A stretch of 38,948 nt of DNA, from NCBI GenBank assembly GCA_016219065.1, contig JACRCK010000212.1, positions 1 through 38,948 of the forward strand, in the 5' to 3' direction. The stretch comes from Deltaproteobacteria bacterium. GTDB lineage: Bacteria; Desulfobacterota; RBG-13-43-22. The position numbers were made by a program, and so were the translations under genes. Of the stretch, positions 30,449 to 37,146 are shown in pieces; the first letter of the stretch is position 1; every line of letters begins with the position of its first letter. The notes beneath the pieces are model-generated. The model was not told the origin of the DNA. It saw only the letters and a list, made by a program, of their open reading frames with translations, and did not search any database.

Positions 30449-31879
30449 ATGCTGATGCTGGCCCTCTCCCTTTTTTCGACCGGCTGCACCCTGGCCCCCA
30501 CCTACACCCGGCCGGAAGCCCCCATTCCCGGCACTTGGCCGCAAGGGGAGGCCTACCGGGAGATCCCGGCGGCGACCGGCCCGGCCACGGCGCCCGAGAC
30601 GCCCTGGCGGAATTTTTTCACGGATGCCGGCCTGCAAAAAGCCATCGAGACGGCCCTGAACAACAACCGCGACCTGCGGCTGGCCGCTTTGAACGTGGAA
30701 CGGGCCCGGGCCCTGTACGGCATCCAGCGGGCCGAACTGTTCCCGGTGGTCGAGGTCAACGCCAGTGGGGGAAAACAGCGGATTCCGGCCGACCTTTCGA
30801 CCAGCGGACAAGCGGTAACCACGGAGCAGTACAACGTCAACCTGGGCCTCGTTTCCTGGGAGATCGATTTTTTCGGCCGTATCCGCAGCCTGCAGGATCG
30901 GGCGTTGGAAGAGTTTCTGGCTACCGAGCAGGCCCGCCGCAGTACGGAGATTCTGCTGGTGGCCGCGGTGGCCAACGCCTATCTGACGCTGGCAGCCGAC
31001 CGGGAAAACCTCCAACTGGCCCAGAGCACTTTTGAAACGCAAAAAGGCGCCTACGATCTGGTCAAACGCCGCCATGAGGTCGGACTGGCCTCCGCAGTGG
31101 ATCTCCATCGGGCGCAAACGCCGATGGACACCGCCCGGGGAGACATCGCCCGTTTTAGGCAGTTGGCCGCGCAGGATGAAAACGCGTTGAACCTGCTGGT
31201 GGGAGCCCCCGCGTTCGGGCGGAGCGCAAGCCGGCCCGCGGACCTGGCCGGCGTCAAGCCGCCCGGGGAAATTTCGGCCGGCCTCTCCTCCGAGGTGCTC
31301 CTGCGCCGCCCGGATATTATGGCGGGCGAGCACCGGCTCAAGGCGACCAACGCCAATATCGGTGCGGCTCGGGCGGCCTTCTTGCCCCGGATTTCGTTGA
31401 CGACCTTTATCGGAACCGCCAGCAGCGACTTGTCCCGGCTCTTCAACACCGGCGCGGATACGTGGGCCTTTGTCCCACAAATCAACCTGCCGATTGTCGC
31501 TCCCCGGCTGTGGTCGGCCCTGGAGGCTACGAAAGTAGAGCAGGAAATCGCCCTGACCCAGTACGAAAAGGCCATTCAGACGGCCTTCCGGGAAGTGGCC
31601 GACGCCCTAGCCGTACTCGGTACGGTGGACCAGCAACTGGCGGCGCAACAATCCCTGGTGGAAGCCAACTCCGAAACCTACCGCCTCTCCCGGGCCCGTT
31701 ATGACAAGGGCATCGACAGTTACCTGAGCGTCCTCGATGCGCAGCGCTCCCTCTACTCCGCGCAACAGGTCTGGGTCGCGCTGCGTCTGGCCAAACTGGC
31801 CAACCAGGTGCGGTTCTACGCCGTCCTGGGCGGCGGCAGCGAACCGAACGGGACGGGGGCATCTCCAACCTTACGATAA
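30449..31879 (+). CDS. RND efflux outer-membrane factor lipoprotein (NodT/OprM type)
   Basis: From ATG 30449 the 476-residue protein has a very short lipoprotein signal (MLMLALSLFSTGC, Cys13), then TLAPTYTRPEAP, the usual opening of NodT-family outer-membrane factors. Two outer-membrane-efflux repeats follow, with alpha-helical coiled stretches (about 75-265 and 275-455), LRRPDIMAGEHRLKATNANI at the start of the second repeat, and SYLSVLDAQRSLYSAQQ near the end. It should form the trimeric channel that completes the pump. No ribosome site is visible, because repeat family A fills the upstream 50 bp. Earlier in-frame starts within the repeat or inside the pump gene would bury the lipobox and are rejected. 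Confidence 0.88.
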   Translation: MLMLALSLFSTGCTLAPTYTRPEAPIPGTWPQGEAYREIPAATGPATAPETPWRNFFTDAGLQKAIETALNNNRDLRLAALNVERARALYGIQRAELFPVVEVNASGGKQRIPADLSTSGQAVTTEQYNVNLGLVSWEIDFFGRIRSLQDRALEEFLATEQARRSTEILLVAAVANAYLTLAADRENLQLAQSTFETQKGAYDLVKRRHEVGLASAVDLHRAQTPMDTARGDIARFRQLAAQDENALNLLVGAPAFGRSASRPADLAGVKPPGEISAGLSSEVLLRRPDIMAGEHRLKATNANIGAARAAFLPRISLTTFIGTASSDLSRLFNTGADTWAFVPQINLPIVAPRLWSALEATKVEQEIALTQYEKAIQTAFREVADALAVLGTVDQQLAAQQSLVEANSETYRLSRARYDKGIDSYLSVLDAQRSLYSAQQVWVALRLAKLANQVRFYAVLGGGSEPNGTGASPTLR

Positions 31880-31920
31880 AAAGGTATTTTTAGTATTAAT
31901 TCTATTCAAACTAAACTGCC

Positions 31921-31952
31921 ATGCTCGGGGCGGGCACCCGCGAAGCATGAAA
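31921..31952. repeat. Dispersed repeat family B copy
   Basis: ATGCTCGGGGCGGGCACCCG followed by CGAAGCATGAAA; nearly identical to 24977-25010. The ends GCTCGGG... and ...CGAAGC with flanking ATG/CAT-like bases make it weakly palindromic. Confidence 0.7.
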
Positions 31953-32041
31953 TCCCCCCCCACCCCCCTTTACTAAATAGGGAGGAGCCCAAGCTCGGCT
32001 AATCTGGTAAGCTTTTTATCGTTCTCCTGCTCTGCGTGGGA

Positions 32042-32078
32042 ACCCCGCCTGCGGCGGGGTCCTGGACGCTCGGCGTCC
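32042..32078. repeat. Two adjacent perfect GC hairpins
   Basis: ACCCCGCC-TGC-GGCGGGGT (32042-32060) is followed after 3 bases by GGACGC-TCG-GCGTCC (32064-32078). Such paired palindromes resemble REP-like non-coding elements; no T-run is present. Confidence 0.65.
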
Positions 32079-32103
32079 CTACCGCCCGCCCTACGTTTTT
32101 AAA

Positions 32104-32141
32104 TTCGATGTTGGACGTTGAATGTTGAATGTTGGACGTTC
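32104..32141. repeat. Dispersed repeat family A copy
   Basis: TTCGATGTTGGACGTTGAAT and following units end in GGACGTTCATCTTTATTTTCG, in the same orientation as the copies at 2566 and 30403, all upstream of plus-strand genes. Confidence 0.75.
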
Positions 32142-32256
32142 ATCTTTATTTTCGTTGCCTTACCCTTCAAGTTTTGCCATAATCCGGCGATGTCGGGGTG
32201 AGGAATATCCCCACAGATCCATATCTATATTTATTTCGGAAAAGGAGCGGGGAAAA

Positions 32257-32505
32257 ATGAAGCGTCACTGGATTCTGGTCATCGTTATACTGGGTTTGGC
32301 GGCCGTCGGCCTGGCCGGCTGCTGCGGCGGCGATACCACCACGATAAAGGAGCAGCCCATTATCGTCACTCCGGGTACCGCCACTACCGCCCCTACGGTG
32401 GGCCAGGAACTGGAAAGCCTGGAAGACGCCTATAAGAAAGGGGTCATCAACCGGGACCAATACGAGGAGGCGAAGAAAAAGATCCTGGAAAAGGCCGGCA
32501 AGTAA
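32257..32505 (+). CDS. Small lipoprotein with a C-terminal SHOCT domain
   Basis: This 82-residue product has a lipoprotein signal (MKRHWILVIVILGLAAVGLAGC; lipobox LAGC with Cys22), a short Thr/Pro-rich spacer, and a C-terminal helical hairpin LESLEDAYKKGVINRDQYEE followed by AKKKIL. The hairpin matches the SHOCT (short C-terminal) domain, a small oligomerisation or binding motif found on many unrelated proteins. ATG 32257 follows AAAGGAGCGGGG. An in-frame ATG at 32122 inside the repeat is rejected because it would remove the lipobox from the N-terminus. The role is unknown; it should sit in the inner or outer membrane facing the periplasm. Confidence 0.85.
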   Translation: MKRHWILVIVILGLAAVGLAGCCGGDTTTIKEQPIIVTPGTATTAPTVGQELESLEDAYKKGVINRDQYEEAKKKILEKAGK

Positions 32506-32533
32506 TCGGGGTTCTTTTTCCAGGACCCCGGCC

Positions 32534-32986
32534 TTGTCAACCCAGCGAGTTGCCCGCCGGTCGTTTGCCCCCCGCCGTGGGAGGGGCCGGCTGCCGGCCC
32601 TGCTCGGGGTCGCGGCCCTGCTGATGCCCGCCGGTGCCTGGGCCTTCGAAATGCGGGGGCCGGAGGGGACCGAGCAGCGGGTTGCGCCCGTCGAAACCCT
32701 GGAGACCTCTCCCTTGAAGCTCGGCCTGCAGGGGCTCGTCCGGGTTTACCAAAAAGTTATTTCTCCCGTCAATCCGGATCGCTGCGGCTTCCGGCCCAGT
32801 TGCTCCGCCTACGGTTCCCTGGCGGTCCGGGAACACGGCCCGTTTTGGGGGGTAATCATGACGGCGGATCGCCTGATGCGCTGCCATCCCCTGAAAAAGC
32901 CCGGGCCCTCGACGCTGCTCCTTCCGGACGGCAAGATTTTGGATCTCCCACCAAGTAAACCGCTGACGGATCCCGCCGAACCATGA
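32534..32986 (+). CDS. yidD: YidD-domain protein with an N-terminal signal peptide
   Basis: Residues 64-125 of this 150-residue protein match the YidD (membrane protein insertion efficiency factor) domain: LVRVYQKVISPVNPDRCGF, RPSCSAYGSLAVREHG, and RLMRCHPLKKPG with the conserved cysteines and RCHP. Ordinary YidD is a 70-90-residue cytoplasmic peripheral membrane protein encoded beside rpmH, rnpA and yidC. Here none of those genes is present, and an Arg-rich N-terminus, a hydrophobic stretch LPALLGVAALLMPAGAWAFE and a likely cleavage site suggest export to the periplasm. TTG 32534 is the only workable start (AGGA about 10 nt upstream). The stop overlaps the next ATG by 4 nt, so both proteins are made together. 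The symbol refers to the domain, not to a proven function. Confidence 0.82.
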   Translation: MSTQRVARRSFAPRRGRGRLPALLGVAALLMPAGAWAFEMRGPEGTEQRVAPVETLETSPLKLGLQGLVRVYQKVISPVNPDRCGFRPSCSAYGSLAVREHGPFWGVIMTADRLMRCHPLKKPGPSTLLLPDGKILDLPPSKPLTDPAEP

Positions 32987-33867
32987 TCCGGTTGTTGTTC
33001 CTGGCCTTGATTCCCCTGTTCCTATTGACCGGCCTGGCCCGGGCCGGGGAAGAAGCCCTGGTTATCACCGAAACGGTTCAACTGCGGGTGGCTGACGGCT
33101 TCCTGGCGCAGCAGGAATACTACCGGGCGGTCACCGAATACCTGCGGTTTAGATTATTATTTCCCGATTCGACTAAAGGAGATTACGCCCTGCTGCAGAT
33201 AGGCAGGGCCTATGGGCAGGGAGGGGAACCCGAGCGGGCGATCCAAAGTTACCGTAGCCTGCGGGAGGTCTTTCCCGGCAGCTCTTTAATCGTCCAGTCC
33301 AAATATCTCGAGGGCCTGGCGGCCTGGAGGGGAAAAAAACCGCACCAGGCGCGGGAAATTTTTGAAGCCCTGGCCCGGGATGATCCCCAAACCGACCAGG
33401 CCCCTCGCGCCCTGGCGGCGGCAGCCTTGATACACCTGGAGGAGGATGATCCCCGTGGAGCCGGAGAGGCCCTCGACCTATTTTTAGCCCGCTATCCGGA
33501 ACACCCCCGGGCCGAAAAGGTGCAGGAGGCCGACCGGCTCTTGGCCGACTACCGGTCGCTGCCCCAGAAATCCGAGGTCCTGGCCGGTATCCTGTCCGGA
33601 ATCCTCCCCGGCGCCGGTTACGCTTACGCGGAAGAGTTTGCCACCGGCTTCCTGTCTCTGGGGGTCAACGGGGCCTTTGTGGCCGCCACCTGGACGGCCT
33701 TCGCCCAGGGTCTGGAAGCGGTGGGGATCCTGGCCGGCGGGGTAGGGTTGCCTTTTTACATCGGCAACATCTATGGCTCGGTCCTGGCGGCCCGCAAGTG
33801 GAATCAGGCGGTCAAAAAACAGGCCCGGAATCCGGTCCAGGCCGCTCTGGATTTCGTCTTTGAATAA
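32983..33867 (+). CDS. Exported TPR protein with C-terminal membrane region, partner of the YidD-like protein
   Basis: The 294-residue protein has a Sec signal (LLFLALIPLFLLTGLARAGE), then TPR-like helical repeats (about 30-190) such as YYRAVTEYLRFRLLFPDSTK and GEPERAIQSYRSLREVFPGS, resembling BamD/CpoB-type repeats. The C-terminal 90 residues are hydrophobic and glycine-rich: LAGILSGILPGAGYAYAEEF, LGVNGAFVAATWTAFAQGLE and FYIGNIYGSVLAARKWNQ, with at least two membrane-compatible segments. The ATG overlaps the end of the YidD-like gene. The arrangement suggests the two act together at the membrane, perhaps in assembly of envelope proteins; no direct evidence is available from the sequence. 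Confidence 0.75.
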   Translation: MIRLLFLALIPLFLLTGLARAGEEALVITETVQLRVADGFLAQQEYYRAVTEYLRFRLLFPDSTKGDYALLQIGRAYGQGGEPERAIQSYRSLREVFPGSSLIVQSKYLEGLAAWRGKKPHQAREIFEALARDDPQTDQAPRALAAAALIHLEEDDPRGAGEALDLFLARYPEHPRAEKVQEADRLLADYRSLPQKSEVLAGILSGILPGAGYAYAEEFATGFLSLGVNGAFVAATWTAFAQGLEAVGILAGGVGLPFYIGNIYGSVLAARKWNQAVKKQARNPVQAALDFVFE

Positions 33868-33869
33868 TC

Positions 33870-33895
33870 CGGCCGCCGAACAACCCGGGCGGCCG
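33870..33895. terminator. GC-rich hairpin between converging genes
   Basis: CGGCCGCC (33870-33877) and GGCGGCCG (33888-33895) form an 8-bp stem right after the plus-strand stop and 36 bp from the minus-strand stop. The position fits a bidirectional stop, but neither side has a T-run. Confidence 0.35.
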
Positions 33896-33930
33896 TCGCA
33901 ACTTCCAGGGTTTTCGACCGTTGCCGAATA

Positions 33931-35235
33931 TCACCGGGGGCCGAAGACCGGCAGGATTTCCAACTGATCCGGCTGGTCTATTCTCCTCGGCTTCGGTTTG
34001 GCCGCAGGGACCGATTTTTTGGGAATCGTTTTAGGGGTTCCTGACTTCGCCGAGGCCGCCAGGGCCATTTTGGATTTCAGTTCCCCCACCTGTTTGGCGG
34101 TTTCGAGATTGGTCGGGTCCAGGTCCAGGGCTTTCTGATAATCGGCCAGGGCGCCGGCCAGGTCCCCCCGACCCTCCTTCACCTCACCGCGCCCCAGGTA
34201 AGCCACCCGGTTTTGGGGGTCCAGATCCAGGGCCTGGTTGAAATCGGCGACGGCGGCCTCAAGGTTTCCCTTTTCTTTATGGAGCAAGGCCCGGTTTTTA
34301 TAGGCCATGGAGGACCCGGGGTCCAAAGCGATGGCCCGGTTGGCGTCCTGCAGACCCCCGGGGAAATCCTTTTGCAGCAGTTTCAGATAGCTGCGGTTCG
34401 TATAAGCCACCCGGTTTCCGGGATCCAACACAATAGCCTGATTCAGGTCAGCGACAGCCCCGTTCAGATCTCCCTGGTCCTTTTTGACGGCGGCCCGGTA
34501 GAGATACCCGGGGCTGCTTTTGGGTTCGATTTCAAGAGCCTTGTTCAGATCGGCCAGTGCCCCCTCAAAATCCTTCTGTTTGGTCCTCAACAGGCCGCGG
34601 GAGACGTAGGCCCGGAAGTTGGTGGAGGGATTCAGCGTCAGGGCCTGGTTGTAATCGGCCAGGGCCCCGCTGAGATCTCCCTGCTTTCCCTTGAGGATCC
34701 CCCGATTGCAGAAGGCGTAGCTATTTTTGGGATCCAATTCAATGGCCTTGAGCTGGTCGGCCAGGGCCCCTTTTAAATCTCCCTTAATATACTTAATAAA
34801 ACCGCGGCTGGAATAGGCGAAACTCATTTGAGGAGCCAGTTCGATCGCTTTTTCTTGATCAGCCAGAGCCCCATCAAAGTCCCGGCGCCTCTCTTTGAGA
34901 ACTCCCCGATTGAAATAGGCGAAACCAAACTGGGGATCGAGTTCGATGGCCCGCAACACATCGGCCATAGCTCCGTCATCGTCGTTGATTCTTCTTTTGG
35001 CCAGTCCCCGAAAAGTGAAGGCCGGCGCGAACTTGGGATTCAGGTCCAAGGCCTGGGTAAAAGCGGCGATGGCTTCCGGATATCGGCCCTGATCAATGAA
35101 GGTCCTTCCCTGACTGAAATAGGTTTTAAAATCCTGGCTGCCGGCGTTGCCCGCCAAGGTCAGACTGATGAATAAACTGAATAGAAACAGAAAAAACGGG
35201 TGGTTTGAATGCGGTTGCGAGGGATCCCTTCTCAT
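33931..35235 (-). CDS. Exported protein with ten tandem TPR repeats
   Basis: The 434-residue protein begins with a signal peptide (about residues 14-32, FFLFLFSLFISLTLAGNAGS) and then carries ten consecutive 34-residue TPR units from DFKTYFSQGRTFIDQGRYPE to about residue 375, each ending in the ALxLDP(K/Q/G) consensus. The tail is Lys/Pro-rich (KKSVPAAKPKPRR). The repeats are unusually uniform, with an A(Y/F)xxRGxxK pattern, so they probably build a regular superhelix for protein-protein contact in the periplasm. ATG 35235 follows AAGGAG at 7 nt. A longer frame opening at 35697 would run into the opposite-strand gene and hide the signal peptide, so it is rejected. Function unknown. Confidence 0.88.
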   Translation of the reverse strand: MRRDPSQPHSNHPFFLFLFSLFISLTLAGNAGSQDFKTYFSQGRTFIDQGRYPEAIAAFTQALDLNPKFAPAFTFRGLAKRRINDDDGAMADVLRAIELDPQFGFAYFNRGVLKERRRDFDGALADQEKAIELAPQMSFAYSSRGFIKYIKGDLKGALADQLKAIELDPKNSYAFCNRGILKGKQGDLSGALADYNQALTLNPSTNFRAYVSRGLLRTKQKDFEGALADLNKALEIEPKSSPGYLYRAAVKKDQGDLNGAVADLNQAIVLDPGNRVAYTNRSYLKLLQKDFPGGLQDANRAIALDPGSSMAYKNRALLHKEKGNLEAAVADFNQALDLDPQNRVAYLGRGEVKEGRGDLAGALADYQKALDLDPTNLETAKQVGELKSKMALAASAKSGTPKTIPKKSVPAAKPKPRRIDQPDQLEILPVFGPR

Positions 35236-35433
35236 GGCCTGGCTCCTTATAAATGGTGGCTGATTGAGGGATGATTGAACAAATGATATCATGAAAAAGA
35301 AAGGGTGTTCAAGGAGTATTCCCTGGATCCGCTTCCGGAATAACCTTTCTGAGCCATTTCGGTTTCTATAAAGGGCTTTTCCGGCGGAATATTTGCCTTG
35401 AGCTGACCCCTTTATCCTGATACGGTGGTCGCC

Positions 35434-35964
35434 ATGCCCAAGACCTATTCCCTGGACGGCAAAGCGCCCGTCATCGACCCGAAGGCTTTCGTTCACCCCG
35501 AGGCGGTGCTGATCGGCGATGTAGTCGTGGGGCCGGGCTGTTATATCGGGCCCTGCGCCTGCCTGCGCGGGGACTTCGGGCCCATCCGGTTGGAAGCCGG
35601 CGCTGCCGTTCAGGATACCTGCGTCATTCATACTTTTCCCGGGCAGGAAGCCCGGATTGAAACGGGAGGACTGTTGGGACACGGGGCGGTGATCCACGGT
35701 TGCATCATCAAAAAGAACGCTATGGTGGGGATCAACGCCGTGGTGCTGGACCGGGCGGTGGTGGGCGAGAACTCCCTCGTTGCGGCTGGGGCCCTGGTGC
35801 CGGCCGGACTGGAGATCCCGGCCGGCCGGCTGGTTGCCGGCGTCCCGGCCAAAGTCGTCCGACCGCTCACGGAAGAAGAGATCAAGAAAAAATTAGAGGG
35901 GATCCGACTCTACCAAACGCTGGCGGTCCGTTCCCTCCAGACCATGCGGCCAGTGGAACCTTAA
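35434..35964 (+). CDS. Gamma-carbonic-anhydrase-like left-handed beta-helix protein
   Basis: The 176-residue protein shows hexapeptide repeats (IGDVVVGPGCYIGP, MVGINAVVLDRAVVGENSLV) of the left-handed beta-helix fold. Metal-binding histidines are His66 (CVIHTF), His83 and His88 (LLGHGAVIHGC), with the 17- and 5-residue spacing of gamma-class carbonic anhydrase. Relatives include YrdA, CaiE and PaaY; some are carbonic anhydrases and PaaY is a thioesterase of the phenylacetate pathway. The protein ends with an amphipathic helix (TEEEIKKKLEGIRLYQTLA). ATG 35434 has GGTGG upstream. It is divergent from the TPR gene, with about 200 bp between them; no partner gene is adjacent. Confidence 0.88.
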   Translation: MPKTYSLDGKAPVIDPKAFVHPEAVLIGDVVVGPGCYIGPCACLRGDFGPIRLEAGAAVQDTCVIHTFPGQEARIETGGLLGHGAVIHGCIIKKNAMVGINAVVLDRAVVGENSLVAAGALVPAGLEIPAGRLVAGVPAKVVRPLTEEEIKKKLEGIRLYQTLAVRSLQTMRPVEP

Positions 35965-35965
35965 T

Positions 35966-36019
35966 ATGAAAATAAAAAGATGAACCTTCAACATCGAACA
36001 TCGAACATCCAACAGCGAA
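35966..36019. repeat. Dispersed repeat family A, copy after a gene end
   Basis: AATATGAAAATAAAAAGATG leads into AACCTTCAACATCGAACATC and further units. It begins one base after the stop codon and has the same orientation as the copy at 11305, i.e. inverted relative to the copies preceding genes. Confidence 0.7.
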
Positions 36020-36122
36020 TGTGGAAAAAATTTTCATGCTTCGTGGTGTGACGCCGCAGGCGTTACCTGGGCGTTTAGTGTGAAAATAAAACCGGTTTTT
36101 TCGAAAAACCAGGGGAGGGGCA

Positions 36123-37136
36123 CTGATCATAGCGACATCGGAAGGCGGATTTCCAAAAGGCGCAAAACGGGAGCCCATTACGATTTCCCGGCGTGATTTC
36201 CTGCAGACGGTCCTGGCCGGGGGGACCCTGGCCGGATTGGCGCCTCTGGTTTCGCCCCTGGTCCCGGCCGCTGGGGCCCAGGCTTCCCGGCTGGAGGCCG
36301 GCAGCCCCAGCCTTACCGCCCAGGGCGCGGCGATCCTGCGGGCTGCCCACCAGCTTCTGGACCGGCCCCCCATCCTGGACGACCCGATCGCTCTGCGCAT
36401 CATCGGCGCGGAAGATGAAGCCGCCCTGCGTTCGAATCCGCAGCGGTTTGACCGGAGCCGGTCGCTCCGGGCCTTTCTGGCCCTGCGCAGCCGGTATGCG
36501 GAAGACGGACTGGCCGGAGCCATCGCGCGGGGAGTGCGGCAATATGTGATTCTGGGCGCCGGCCTCGACACGTTTCCTTATCGAAACCCCTACCAGTCAA
36601 CGGGCCTGCGAGTTTTCGAGGTGGATCACCCGGCGACCCAGGCCTGGAAACGCCGGCGTTTACAGGAAGCAGGAATTGTCACCCCGGATTCGTTGACCTT
36701 CGCTCCCGTGGATTTCGAGAAACAGACCCTGACTGAGGGTTTAAGCCGGGCCGGATTCCAGACCGGTCAACCGGCTTTTTTCTCCTGGCTGGGGGTGGTG
36801 ATCTATCTGACCAGGCCGGCGGTAATCAATACGCTGGAGTTCGTGGCTGCCCTCCCGGCGGGAAGCGGGATCGTCTTCGACTACAGCCCTCCCACGGGCC
36901 TGATGGACGAGGACCAGCGGAGCGGGCACGAAAGACTGGGCCGTCAAGTAGCCGCCCAGGGGGAACCGTGGTTGACGTACTTCGTACCGGCCTCCCTGGC
37001 CGAAACGCTGCGCCGCCTGGGCATTAAACGGCTCGAGGATCTCGGACCGGAAGAAGCCGAGCAGCGTTATTTTCGGGACCGGAGCGACGGACTGCATCTC
37101 GGCGGGGCCGGCCGCTTGATGAAGGCCGAGGGCTGA
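36123..37136 (+). CDS. SAM-dependent methyltransferase (leucine-carboxyl-methyltransferase type) preceded by a Tat signal
   Basis: The body (about residues 60-335) matches the LCMT/PPM-type class I methyltransferase family (S-adenosylmethionine fold, carboxyl or O-methylation): FDRSRSLRAFLALRSRYAED, then the SAM loop YVILGAGLDTFPYR, FEVDHPATQAWKRRRL, and FFSWLGVVIYLTRPAV. The frame extends upstream without a stop to 36090 and encodes SRRDFLQTVLAGGTLAGLAP followed by an AGAQA cleavage-like end, a convincing twin-arginine signal. No ATG, GTG or TTG precedes it. CTG at 36123, 4 nt after AGGGGAGGGG, is the only plausible start; a TTG at 36237 lies inside the signal's hydrophobic core. An exported SAM enzyme is puzzling because SAM is cytoplasmic. 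Confidence 0.68.
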   Translation: MIIATSEGGFPKGAKREPITISRRDFLQTVLAGGTLAGLAPLVSPLVPAAGAQASRLEAGSPSLTAQGAAILRAAHQLLDRPPILDDPIALRIIGAEDEAALRSNPQRFDRSRSLRAFLALRSRYAEDGLAGAIARGVRQYVILGAGLDTFPYRNPYQSTGLRVFEVDHPATQAWKRRRLQEAGIVTPDSLTFAPVDFEKQTLTEGLSRAGFQTGQPAFFSWLGVVIYLTRPAVINTLEFVAALPAGSGIVFDYSPPTGLMDEDQRSGHERLGRQVAAQGEPWLTYFVPASLAETLRRLGIKRLEDLGPEEAEQRYFRDRSDGLHLGGAGRLMKAEG

Positions 37137-37146
37137 GCAGATTCCG

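Larger units (their letters stand above)
31880..32256. other. 377-bp intergenic stretch made of repeats and hairpins
   Basis: No gene is seen. It contains a family B repeat (31921-31952), a C-run, two adjacent GC hairpins (32042-32060 and 32064-32078), a family A repeat (32104-32141), and the leader of the lipoprotein gene with AAAGGAG at about 32241. Confidence 0.7.

Noticed and set aside
35235..35697. N-terminal extension of the TPR protein to 35697
   Set aside because: The extra 154 codons run antisense through the gamma-carbonic-anhydrase-like gene and would bury a clear signal peptide; ATG 35235 has an AAGGAG site.
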